A stretch of DNA of 64,000 nt from Owenia fusiformis (lineage: Eukaryota > Annelida > Polychaeta > Sabellida > Oweniidae): NCBI GenBank assembly GCA_903813345.2, contig CAIIXF020000004.1, positions 13,104,196 through 13,168,195 of the forward strand, in the 5' to 3' direction. Positions within the stretch are counted from its first letter, which is position 1. Every line of letters starts with the position of its first letter. The notes beneath the pieces are model-generated. The model worked only from the letters and a program-made list of their open reading frames with translations. It had not been told where the DNA came from and searched no databases. Below, in pieces: positions 1 through 52,900 of this stretch. The position numbers were made by a program, and so were the translations under genes.

Positions 1-333
1 CCTACATGACGATTGTAATAGTAACAGATGACTGAGTGAATACACCGTTTGAATTTTAAAATTAAATCCAACGTCAACGACGTTCATGTGAAAAAATCCA
101 TTCCTGAGTTAAGTGAATCAGCACTACATGATATGTTTTGTGAATTCATGTTGTTTTACGTTTAAGTCATGAAAAACTAGGCTTTTTCCAAAAAGGCGTA
201 TCATTTTGAGATTCTATAAACTCGCTTAACTACTGTAACTTCTCATATTGTGATTATAACTGAATCACTATTCGGAATGTCTTAGGATTTAGTAATTTAA
301 CCATTTTGCCTTTTATCAAAGCCAAAAAACTAC

Positions 334-40102
<39,769 letters not shown>

Positions 40103-40767
40103 TGTAGAATCAGATCATATCCGTATAGTTGATAAAAATTAAAGAAACGATTCCACCTCCATTTGTGTTTAAAAAACGTTCTATTGAAACAAAACTCCCC
40201 CAGATTTGATTTTGTAATTGTGAAATATTACAAAGTTCTTAGTTTTTGGCAGATAAAACAATAACCAGTTTGACACTGTTGGGTTTTGAAGACCAATTAA
40301 TGTTTTTTGGTATCTATAAGTGACATAAATGACTTTCGAAGATCACGACGCGCCTTCTAATTTTTGAGTTTTCAAGTAGATTAGTATTTGATAAATCAGT
40401 GATTTTAACTTTGCGTCGTGCTTTGTTTTGAGAGTGATAGAGTTATCTCTTTCTTAAACAATAAGGATCATTCTTGACTATACATCAATATAACATATGG
40501 ATTCATATATTGCTTTATATTTGTTTTTATATCTACGTGTAAGCCTACTGAGAGTAAATGACGATTTCAATATAAATTACACTTTGAGGCTTTGAAATGT
40601 AAAAACTGTTTATTCCACAGATGGTCCGATAAATCATGCCCCCTATCAAAAATGATGTCATCTTACAGTGTCAGGCATAAGGTAAACTAAGTTGTTTTGA
40701 AAAATCCGTAAAGTGACATTATTCACGTTTTACCATTATTTTTAATTAGTTCATGTTGCCTGGTCAC

Positions 40768-40967
40768 ATTTGCTCCGCTTCATCTGCAGGCGCCCGGTCG
40801 ATTGAGTATTTTGTTCAAACTTAAGGGTCGAATCTCAAATTTTAGGTCAGATGTGAAATTTTTTTACATAATTTGAAAAAATGTTTGGTCAATTTGAAAT
40901 CAGTTTTGAACAAAATACTGCAATCGGCTGGGCGCCGGTCACTGCCGGTCGATGAATCGGAGCAAAT
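40768..40967. repeat. Foldback repeat, about 200 bp
   Basis: The ends are atttgctccg and cggagcaaat, with inner inverted words gagtattttgttcaaac and gttttgaacaaaatact. It lies in the intergenic region upstream of the lectin gene. Confidence 0.7.
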
Positions 40968-41473
40968 CTGACATAGGCATAAATTGGCAATTTACGCCAC
41001 ATACTAGATAAGGACAATCATCAGATCATAGAGCGCAAGAAATAACTTAAATAAAGAGGGCAGACCAAGCAATCTGTAACTACTGCTGCTGCCATCTTTG
41101 TCGGCCATATGCGGAAAATATTTTCTCTGAGACTCAATAGCTGAATCATCCTTCTTCAAATGACTTCATTTACGCTTAAATTCAGTTTACAACGTATTTT
41201 TATAACACCACCAGAGTTGAAGAGGTACAGTAGAAGCTCAGGTGTCATATAATAGATCATTGAAAAAGGGACAGCATCTTTTCCAATCAATCGAGGTTGG
41301 GCCATGCAGCCATACAACCGAAGGTAAGCCATACAACCGAATTTTGCCGATTCAATCTGACGGAGAATGCCGAGCCCCTATTATTGACCAATTAGAGACG
41401 TCCTCTTCACATTCGTGGTACCCTCAGCAAAGGACGATTCTCGGTTTGGAGAACAGTCTCCTGGGATTATAAT

Positions 41474-41790
41474 TTTTTTCATGAAAAATATAGAAATATT
41501 ACCCAAATTAAACTATGAATATTCAAAAGAGGACATTTAAATCTACAAGATGTAAAAATAACAAATTGGTCTGAAGCAGGGATAACACTCAATTAGACCG
41601 ATTCAATAAAATACAAGTCTCTATTTGGGGAAAGAAGTTCATCAGTGTACTGCGCTAATATTTTTTTTGCGAAAAATCTAGAAATATTACCCAAATTAAA
41701 TTATGACTATTCAAAAGAAGACATTCAAATCTATATTATGTAAAAATATCAAATTTGTCCGAAGCAGGGATAATGCTCACTTAGATTGAT
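41474..41790. repeat. Two direct copies, about 195-bp period
   Basis: The shared core aaatattacccaaattaaa occurs near 41496 and 41681, followed by similar aagacatt and ctgaagcagggata words. It is flanked by a short inverted pair containing ctccaaaccga. Confidence 0.6.
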
Positions 41791-42049
41791 GAACTTCGTT
41801 CTCCAAACCGAAAATCGTCCTTTCATTTGCAAAGAAAAGCTTAGGCAATCTTCGGCAATCTCCGGCTTTTCTTCAGGTATCTTCGGTTGCTTGCCAAAAG
41901 TCGACACCCCATTGAAAACTCTCGAGGAAGGTGTATCAAAATCTCAAAAACTAGGTCAAACCAGAACAACGGCAACGCCAAAGCGTAGCGAATCCCATCG
42001 AACAGAAATGGCTGGCATTTTTACAAACGAATATCAAATATCATAAAAC

Positions 42050-43380
42050 AACACACCAGAAAGGCCACCATTTTCAAAATGGTTGCTCACTAGCCAAGTT
42101 GTCATCAGAAGAAATAATATGCTTTTAAGTAGCCACCTCTAAAATTTTTGAAAAATCATACACGTACTTGTAAAATAACACACATAAAAATGGTGGCCAT
42201 TTTTCGAAATGGCCGACTACTCCCAAAAGTTTTATTAGACAATGTGCCATGCTTAAAGCATTCACATATCAAATATGAACAAAATCGCTCCACTACTTTT
42301 CGAGTTATAGTAAAATACGTTAAAATGGCGTGAAAAATGGCCACCTTCTACCAAAAGTGTCATTAGAAATAGACAGTGTGCCATGCTTATAGTATTCACA
42401 TACCAAATATGAACAAAATTGCTCTACTACTTTTCAGGTTATTATAGTAAAATATGTTAGAATGGCGGCCATTTTTCAAAAAAAATTTCAAAATGGCCAC
42501 CTTCTACCAAAAGTGTCATAGGACAGTGTGCCATACTTATAGTATTCACATACCAAATATGAACAAAATCGCTCCACTATTTTTTGAGTTACAGCAAAAA
42601 TCGTAAAATGACGAGTAAAGGCCGCCATTTTTCAAGATGGCTGCCATGTGCTTCTTTAATATCTACATTTGTAGCATTATTAATGTCCTTTATAATTTTT
42701 TTACATTTAAAACATATTGCTATTACAGTTTTACATATTGCACCTAAATTACTGTAAAATCGCTCCACTACTTTTCGAGTTATAGCAAAATACGTTAAAA
42801 TGGCGGCCATTTTTCAAAATTTTTTTCAAAATGGCCGCCTTCTACCAAAAGTGTCATAGGACAGTGTGCCATGCTTATAGTATTCACATACATAAAATAT
42901 GAACAAAATCGCTCCACTACTTTTCGATTTATAGTAAAATACGTTAAAATGGCGGCCATTTTTCAAATTTTTTTTCAAAATGGCCGCCTTCTACCAAAAG
43001 TGTCTTTAGACAGTGTGCAATGCTTATAGTATTCACATACCAAATATGAACAAAATCGCTCCACTATTTTTTGAGTTACAGCAAAAATCGTAAAATGACG
43101 AGTAAAGGCCGCCATTTTTCAGGATGGCTGCCATGTGCTTCTTTAATATCTACATTTGTAGCATTATTAATGTCCTTTATAATTTTTTTACATTTAAAAC
43201 ATATTGCTATTACAGTTTTACATATTGCACCTAAATTACTGTAAAATCGGCACTAAAATGGCCGCCATTTTGAAATGAGCGGCCATTTTGAAAATCGGCT
43301 TTCGAGCAGAACTTCTACCCCCATAGGGTATATGTGTACAAAATATGAACATAATCGGGGTAATGGTATTTGAGTTATTG
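42050..43380. repeat. Tandem repeat block with ATGGCGGCCAT words
   Basis: Units of roughly 150 bp carry aaaatggcggccattttt and a tgccatgcttatagtattc segment. A longer period of about 490 bp is seen from the repeated block at 42640 and 43130. It is intergenic. Confidence 0.75.
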
Positions 43381-43382
43381 CC

Positions 43383-43462
43383 CGGACGGACGGACGGATG
43401 GACGGACGGACGTACGTACGGACGTACGTACGGACGGACGGACGGACGGACGGACGGACGGA
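43383..43462. repeat. CGGA-type microsatellite
   Basis: A run of cgga with a few cgta units, directly followed by ggcgttccctatatccctc. Confidence 0.9.
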
Positions 43463-43912
43463 GGCGTTCCCTATATCCCTCCGAACTTCGTTCGATGGGA
43501 TAATAAGTAGCATATGGTCAAGTAGCATAGGGGAAGACTTTTATGTATATTTTGCTTTTTCAATTAAAACATCATTTTGTTAGTCAGAAAAGGGTAATAA
43601 TTAAACGTGATCGATTTTTGCAGAATTTTTTTTCATGACAGAATGTACCGGGGAATGACCCCCACCCCCTTGTACACATAAGTGATAAAATATTGAGAAG
43701 AACACTTATCGTGTAAGCCTTTTCCTCATTAAAATTATTTTATACAAATAATGTTTTATTCTATCATCACACATTGATAATTTTTTAAATGCGAGTTTAC
43801 ACTTCTAAGTTAATGGTTACATTTCGTGTAAACGTTTACAGCTTCGGACTTGTTTTGTCAAAGCACACAGGCTGCAAATAATTTGTACGTCAGTATTACT
43901 AAAATTTTCAAA

Positions 43913-43918
43913 TTTATT
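43913..43918 (-). terminator. Poly(A) signal of the DUF4440 gene
   Basis: AATAAA on the minus strand begins 29 bases after the TAA stop at 43947-43949. The placement fits a very short 3' UTR. Confidence 0.6.
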
Positions 43919-43946
43919 AGGTCATATCTTTGATTTCAATAAAAAG

Positions 43947-46900
43947 TTATTTTTTGTTCGAGTTGAAGCAGTCCCAGTGTAAGTACAACTGTCCATTTAT
44001 CCTCTTCCAAACGACAATAAACCTGAAAAATACACAAAAATACTTACGAAATTGTCAGCGATGATTTAAAATGATAAAATGTTACTCGAGTCACTCTTAT
44101 AGACCGTTGCAAAATCCTACGCACTGCGCTTATTCTAAACAACTACGATACTATAATTTAAACTGCCGATTGGATATATTCTATCTTTTACATACTTTCC
44201 TTCATCAGCAATGGCGCCCTCTGCCGTCTTCATGGTAAATCTACTTCTCTCTGACACAACGTCATTACCCTGACCAATGACGTCATCAACTTCTAACGTT
44301 ACTGTTGCGACTCCGGCATCAGAGGCCGCTTTAAAAACTGCGGCAGTAGCTACAAATATCATACGATAATGTGACTCTTTTCTGGTGTGAAGAGAGGGTG
44401 TCTCGAGAGTATTGTCCCATCCTATGATCCGTGCAATATGAATCAGCTACCAAGGGCTTTACAATGTTATACTTTGTTTAATGGGATACTTTGTTGGAAG
44501 TCGGAGAGATGATGTCAAAAAACAAACATTTTGTACAGTAAACCCTGCGTACATGTTTATCTTAATTAGTAAATACCTCTAAATGTGAACATTTTTTCCC
44601 AATCCCGACTTGAATATCTCCCCGAATTCACATTTCAGAGCTGATCACGTCCTTTTGTATTTATACCCAGCTAACAATTTTACGTTGTGATAACGTCGTC
44701 AGAATATATGTCTCAAGTTGTAGCAACGTTAAATATGGAACGTTGTAGGTACAGGAAGGTGTGGACTCGCACAGATGTTTAAAGAACGTTACATTTGACT
44801 TAAATATCACGTGTCAGGAACGTAGTAGCGACCTTAACAATTACGTCGCCAAAATAACGAAACTGTAACGTACTTACATTACGTCATATATACGTGGCCA
44901 ATCTAAATTTCTGGTAACGTTGATATGGAACGTTGTAGGTACAGGAAGGTGTGGACTCGCATAGATGTTTAAAGAACGTTACATTTGACTTAAATATCAC
45001 GTGTCAGGAACGTAGTAGCGACCTTAACAATTACGTCACCAAAATAACGAAATGTAACGTACTTACATTACGTCATAAATACGTGGCCAATCTAAATTTC
45101 TGGTAACGTTGATATGGAACGTTGTAGGTACAGGAAGGTGTGGACTCGCACAGATGTTTAAAGAACGTTACATTTGACTTACATATCACGTGTCAGGAAC
45201 GTAGTAGCGACCTTAACAATAACGTTGCCAAAATAACGAAACTGTAACGTACTTACATTACGTCATATATACGTGGCCAATCTAAATTTCTGGTAACGTT
45301 GATATGGAACGTTGTAGGTACAGGAAGGTGTGGACTCGCATAGATGTTTAAAGAACGTTACATTTGACTTAAATATCACGTATCAGGAACGTAGTAGCGA
45401 CCTTAACAATTACGTCACCAAAATAACGAAAATGTAACGTACTTACATTACGTCATAAATACGTGGCCAATCTAAATTTCTGGTAACGTTGATATGGAAC
45501 GTTGTAGGTACAGGAAGGTGTGGACTCGCACAGATGTTTAAAGAACGTTACATTTGACTTACATATCACGTGTCAGGAACGTAGTAGCGACCTTAACAAT
45601 AACGTTGCCAAAATAACGAAACTGTAACGTACTTACATTACGTCATATATACGTGGCCAATCTAAATTTCTGGTAACGTTGATATGGAACGTTGTAGGTA
45701 CAGGAAGGTGTGGACTCGCATAGATGTTTAAAGAACGTTACATTTGACTTAAATATCACGTGTCAGGAACGTAGTAGCGACCTTAACAATTACGTCGCCA
45801 AAATAACGAAACTGTAACGTACTTACATTACGTCATATATACGTGGCCAATCTAAATTTCTGGTAACGTTGATATGGAACGTTGTAGGTACAGGAAGGTG
45901 TGGACTCGCACAGATGTTTAAAGAACGTTACATTTGACTTAAATATCACGTGCCAGGAACGTAGAACCAACCTAAACGATGACTTCGCCAAAATAACGAA
46001 AATGTAACGTACTTACATTACGTCATAAATACGTGGCCAATCTAAATTTCTGGTAACGTTGATATGGAACGTTGTAGGTACAGGAAGGTGTGGACTCGCA
46101 CAGATGTTTAAAGAACGTTACATTTGACTTAAATATCACGTGTCAGGAACGTAGTAGCGACCTTAACAATTACGTCGCCAAAATAACGAAACTGTAACGT
46201 ACTTACATTACGTCATATATACGTGGCCAATCTAAATTTCTGGTAACGTTGATATGGAACGTTGTAGGTACAGGAAGGTGTGGACTCGCATAGATGTTTA
46301 AAGAACGTTACATTTGACTTAAATATCACGTGTCAGGAACGTAGTAGCGACCTTAACAATTACGTCGCCAAAATAACGAAACTGTAACGTACTTACATTA
46401 CGTCATATATACGTGGCCAATCTAAATTTCTGGTAACGTTGATATGGAACGTTGTAGGTACAGGAAGGTGTGGACTCGCATAGATGTTTAAAGAACGTTA
46501 CATTTGACTTAAATATCACGTGTCAGGAACGTAGTAGCGACCTTAACAATTACGTCACCAAAATAACGAAAATGTAACGTACTTACATTACGTCATAAAT
46601 ACGTGGCCAATCTAAATTTCCGGTAACGTTGATATGGAACGTTGTAGGTACAGGAAGGTGTGGACTCGCACAGATGTTTAAAGAACGTTACATTTGACTT
46701 AAATATCACGTGTCAGGAACGTAGTAGCGACCTTAACAATAACGTCGCCAAAATAACGAAACTGTAACGTACTTACATTACGTCATATATACGTGGCCAA
46801 TCTAAATTTCTGGTAACGTTGATATGGAACGTTGTAGGTACAGGAAGGTGTGGACTCGCACAGATGTTTAAAGAACGTTACATTTGACTTAAATATCACG

Positions 46901-49900
46901 TGCCAGGAACGTAGAACCAACCTAAACGATGACTTCGCCAAAATAACGAAAATGTAACGTACTTACATTACGTCATAAATACGTGGCCAATCTAAATTTC
47001 TGGTAACGTTGATATGGAACGTTGTAGGTACAGGAAGGTGTGGACTCGCACAGATGTTTAAAGAACGTTACATTTGACTTAAATATCACGTGTCAGGAAC
47101 GTAGTAGCGACCTTAACAATTACGTCGCCAAAATAACGAAACTGTAACGTACTTACATTACGTCATATATACGTGGCCAATCTAAATTTCTGGTAACGTT
47201 GATATGGAACGTTGTAGGTACAGGAAGGTGTGGACTCGCATAGATGTTTAAAGAACGTTACATTTGACTTAAATATCACGTGTCAGGAACGTAGTAGCGA
47301 CCTTAACAATTACGTCACCAAAATAACGAAAATGTAACGTACTCACATTACGTCATATATACGTGGCCAATCTAAATTTCTGGTAACGTTGATATGGAAC
47401 GTTGTAGGTACAGGAAGGTGTGGACTCGCACAGATGTTTAAAGAACGTTACATTTGACTTAAATATCACGTGCCAGGAACGTGGAACCAACCTAGACGAT
47501 GACTTCGCCAAAATAACGAAAATGTAACGTACTTACATTACGTCATAAATACGTGGCCAATCTAAATTTCTGATACGTTAATTATGGAACGTTGTAGGTA
47601 CAGGAAGTTGTGGACTCGCACAGATGTTCAAAGAACGTTACATTTGACTTAAATATCACGTGCCAGGAACGTAGAACCAACCTAAACGATAACTTCGCAA
47701 AAATAACGAAATATACCTGGCCAGTTTAAAGTTCTGGTAACGTTTGTCTTGGACCGATGTAGGCACAGGAAGGTCTGGACTCGCACAGATGTTTATACAA
47801 CGTTACATTTTACTTAAATATCATGTGCTAGGAATGTAGTAGCAACCTTACAATGACTGCAAAAATAAAATAACAGACTGTAACGTGCTAATGCAACGTC
47901 ACATATACGTGGCCAAGTTAAAGTTCTGGTAACATTAACTATAGAACGTTGTAGGCAAAGGAAAGTGTGGACACGCATAAATGAGTATACAAGTTACGTT
48001 CGACTTAGATATCACGAGCCAGGAATGTAGTACCAACCTTAACAACGACTTTGCCAAAATAAAGAGACTGTAACGTGCTTGTCACATACATGGCAAATTC
48101 ATAACTTCTGGTTACATCAAGTTAGGACAACACATGCAAGGAATGTTCTAGTAACCTTAATTATGCCATCAACAAGATATAGTGATAGTAATGACTAACG
48201 TCCAGTTAAATGAATCATTACATGAACATAATTTAAAGTTCCTGTACAGGAAGATGTAGACACCGATGTTCAGTAAAATTATATATAACACACTAAGCCT
48301 AACATTTTCACATGTGAAGGTAAAACACAACTAACTTATGCTTTGACTTATTAACAAATGTATATTGTTTTTCCAATAATTAATGAGTTAATACACAAGA
48401 ACTTTTTTGAGCATCCAAATAGAGAATATTGACACACAGAATTGAACTTAAATATAATTACAGTCTCGTATGTCATCTATCAAAAATCTATCCTATCGTT
48501 AATAAGTTTAATTGAGTATTTTATTAACCCCTAAACGGTTAAGGGGCAGGGGAGATTTGCCGTTCTGGCTTGTCTTAAAATTGAATTAGGCATATTTTAA
48601 CTAATAAATCGTGACTATATTGTATTTACTGAGGGATATACACTGTATCAAAAATCGAGCATTTAATAACTGATTTATCCTATACTTAGTAGATTATGAG
48701 AATTAAATATGCATTGAAATTTCCCATTTTTCCCCAAATTTTTTTTCACATTTTAAAAAAAAAGATTTTCACATTTATGAGTTTGATAATCTCAGAAACT
48801 TAAAAACCACTTTAAAACACCAAGAAAATGTGTATCTTAAGTATATTTTTGAATTTTGGAACTTTATAAGGTATATGACGTACCAAGAACATCAGTAGGT
48901 ATGAAATACATCTGTTATGTACGGTCGGTTTTGGATACAGGGTTTATCCCTCGGGAAATATGTGTATATCCCTTGGTCCCTGCGGTCCGTCGGGATATAC
49001 ACATATTTCCCTTGGGATAAAACCTGTATCCAAAACCTCCCAGTACATTACCCTTGTATATCTCCCGCTCAACTCAGATATCAATTATATTCCCGCATGT
49101 TATTTACCTATAACACTACTAAGTATGGGATTAACTTTGATGATATTTCGATATTTCATTTCCGAGATTGTGCCCAGATCTCGGCAGATCTATTCACCCC
49201 CTTTACTATGAATGTAATTATCTATAGCCTAACTGTTTAGGGGTTATATTGTTATTTTTCTGAACGGGAATGAATAAATATTCTAATTTGAGCTTGAACA
49301 AATGCTCTATTAGTTAACATGGTATTGATTTTCAAAAAGCAATAATGACCATTTTAAGTTGGGAATAAATCTAGAAAAATTGCATGTTTCAGATATGAAG
49401 CCATTATATCTATGCAATCTTAAAAGTACTGTCCCGTTACTTGTCATAGAGATAAAAATTTAATTCAAACTGGCTTGCTTCTCGGAACAGATATTGTTTA
49501 TGCTAAGTGTTCATTTTTCCTTGAAAGCATGAGCTCTCATTGGTCCTCATCACTTTCCAAATGTTTTTTCAAATGACTTGTACAGCTCAGTCGTTGTTTC
49601 CCTGGTTGCATGTTTAACACATTGCCATTTCTGCTTGTTTTTGGACATTTTCCTGGAAAAAATCAATCTATTGAAAAGTATGAAATGTAACCTGTATACC
49701 CATACCCACTCTGTATATTTTGCAGTGTCATTTTCAACCAAAATTGAGCTAGCGATCTATTCTTTACAATCTCAGATACAATATGTCTCAAAGGTCTACA
49801 ATGTGTTGTAAATCAGTAAGTTATTGAGGATTAAAAGTGCGAAAATCGGGAAAATTTTTAAATACTTCCAAATATAAATATGGAAGCCATATATATAAAA

Positions 49901-52900
49901 TAAAATAAATAATTGTAAAATTCTTTGGTAAAATACTCTAGTATTCCTGAAGTAAAGTCTGCACTTTATATTTTTAGAATAGAATGACAAGGATCTTGCT
50001 AGATTTGATTCTGCTGTAAACTTAATATATATAAAATACTTCTATAATGAATAATAGATTAACCTGGACTTACCGAAGTCACTTTCCTCGCAACTCCCCA
50101 AGCTCAGAGGACTCTAGACTGCCTAACTTCCAAACCGTCAAATGTTCCATTCTGCTTGTACTGCTAGTTTGTCTGAAATATTTTAGAGACTTGTAGTATA
50201 AACATTTTATTAGTTGGTTATCTGAAAATGCACCTGAGGGTGTAATCTTTCTTCCACCAGATCTGATCTTTGTCTCAGGAGACTTTTTGGGACTACTCTG
50301 GGGTAAAACAATCCCTATGCTCATCTGTTTATAGATCCCTAGTAGCTTTTTGTACTATCCTTTTGTATTTCTACAGTAGAATCATATAGCCAAAACATTC
50401 CTTCGTTGACTCTCATAATCTTCATCCAATGATTTAACTAGAGATCTATTTATTAAAATATTCTATTGGATAATAATTTGAAATGTTGGAACGGTAGGAA
50501 AGTAGATACCTGAGAATGACTCTTAACTTTCTGAGATAAAATATGGCAGGTCAACTTCGGGTCAGTGTGACACCTCTAGAAATAATATAGGCCTACCTGA
50601 TTAGCATAACACCACTCATCTCAACACAGCCAAAATCATCTCAGGGTTATCATGGGTGAAGGCTACAACAATCCTGAAAACAGAATAGGTAGATGGGAAA
50701 ATAGAGGACAATAGTAGTACTTTAAAAGACTGTTACTTTATTTTATACTTTTATTTCAAATTGTATTGATTAAGATAAGACCTTTAAATTCTGAATATGA
50801 TGAGTAAATCTACTGAGATGTTTTAACATTGTGTCAATCAGGATTAAGTTCAAACCTTTTAAAAGAACTTAATTATATAGCAGTTATACTTTTAAAATTT
50901 GCACAGGGCGCCAAATTAAATAGCACCAAATTAAAGCAATTTACAGTATCTCATTTGCTGTGAAACTGTGAAAGTTAAATAATAACTGCATTAAATACAA
51001 ATGAATACTTTCTGAAGCAAAGAGCCACAAATGATGCAAGTTAATTAAATCAAACGATGGAATAATATACCTGATTAGTATGAAACACCATCATCTAAAC
51101 ACAACCAACAAGGTCTCAGGGTTATCATGGATGAAAGCTACAAAAATCTGGTTCATCTCCTACTTCTGAAAACAGAGTAGAGAACTATTGTACACTAAGA
51201 TGGAAAACAGATGACAATAGTAGTTTTTCTAAAGGCTGATAAAAGTTAACTTAACTTAAAGAAATTAACTTTCATTGAATTCGATCAATAAAAACAAAGC
51301 TTAATTTCAGATTTGCTGAAGATGAAATACACTTTTCAGTCTCTATCAATTGTTAAAAGGCGTGTGCTTATAACAAACACCATTTCGATTAAAAAATATA
51401 AATATCAATAATCAGGCCCGTAGCCAGGATTTGCCAAGGGGGGTTCATTTTTCAAAAATTTCCAGGGGGGGTTCACATTTGACAATTTTGGCCCAAATAT
51501 GGACAAAATCACTTGAGAAGTGCTCAAAATGGTGAAAACTGCATGATTTTGAAAGAATTTTTTCAAAAATGACCGTTAGCTCAGCACCCTCCGCTCATTT
51601 GCTCCGCACCCAATATTTCCCACAGGCTCTGTCTGCATAGGGTGAATTTTGGAACATAAATAAATGACATGTGAATTTGCTGAAGTGACGATTTCCCATG
51701 TTAAAAATAAGAGAATTTTAGAGAGACCATACATCATGCGATTTATCGCATTCTACCCCCACTTTAACAAAAACCCGTATGGCCCAGTTATCTACGCCTG
51801 ACGTTGTTGGTCTACGACATTTCAGAAACAGGGAGTGGATAACAGGGCCAGACGAGTTTGGTTACCCCCACTTATGTTTTTTACAAATTTAAGTGGAGGT
51901 CGTAGAGTAGATGAGATTACAGTAAAATTTTGAATGTTTGGAACTTCTCTGAATCTAAAAAATAAGCAATTAAAGGACCACATTGAAACAGAACATGTAA
52001 AATTGAAACATTTATACATGTTCTTACTTTTGTTTATTTTAGTTTGTTTTGTAGTTTAGCTATCATATCTGTGACCTCATATTTCAATGCTTCTCTGCCA
52101 TGTTATTTTCAAAAAAATTAAAGAACTCCCTAAATATAGTATGCTATCTATTCACTGGTGATCCGCTCGATTACACTGGTTACCGAAACGGTTCATTTTG
52201 GTAACAAAATGTCGGAACGTCGAATGTACGATTTTTCTTTTTTCCTTATTTCACGCATTGTAGGCAGAATCCCCACAACATTTTTTCTCACAAACATGTA
52301 TCAGCATCATATGTTTTAGAAAATGAACATGTTTGCGAAAAATAGGCATAGCTCAGAAGACAACAGAATCATCGATTTAATTCCTCACTAAGTTACACAA
52401 ACGGTTCGGGTTAAAAGTGCAGATCTTAACTGTTTTTCGAAAAACCGTTTATGTAACTTAAGTGAGGAATTAAATCGACGATTCTATTGTCTTCTGAACT
52501 ATTTGTTCGCAAACATGTACATTTTCTAAAGCATATGAAACTGATACATGTTTGTGTATTTCTGTATTTCTGCCATCATGATTATCTATCAGGCTAAAGA
52601 TGGCAATCACTGACTCCCCGGGCAATGTCTATTCTTTGAAAGAGGTAGATCTAACAGAGATCACCATCAAGATTAAGATAACTGCATAAACCATTTGCCA
52701 TAAACACTTCACCATCCAATCAACACCTCTGCGTCAGATCCCAGGGACCGGATCTGACTTGAAAGTCGCTGATGGTTAATTGACCCCTGGACCCCTTGTA
52801 ATTGACCTAACGAAAATTATGAACCAGGAATTATGATTGAAAATCGTGATGAAATTGAAAATCAATAACATCGATTCAAATATCAGAATATTCAAAAGTC

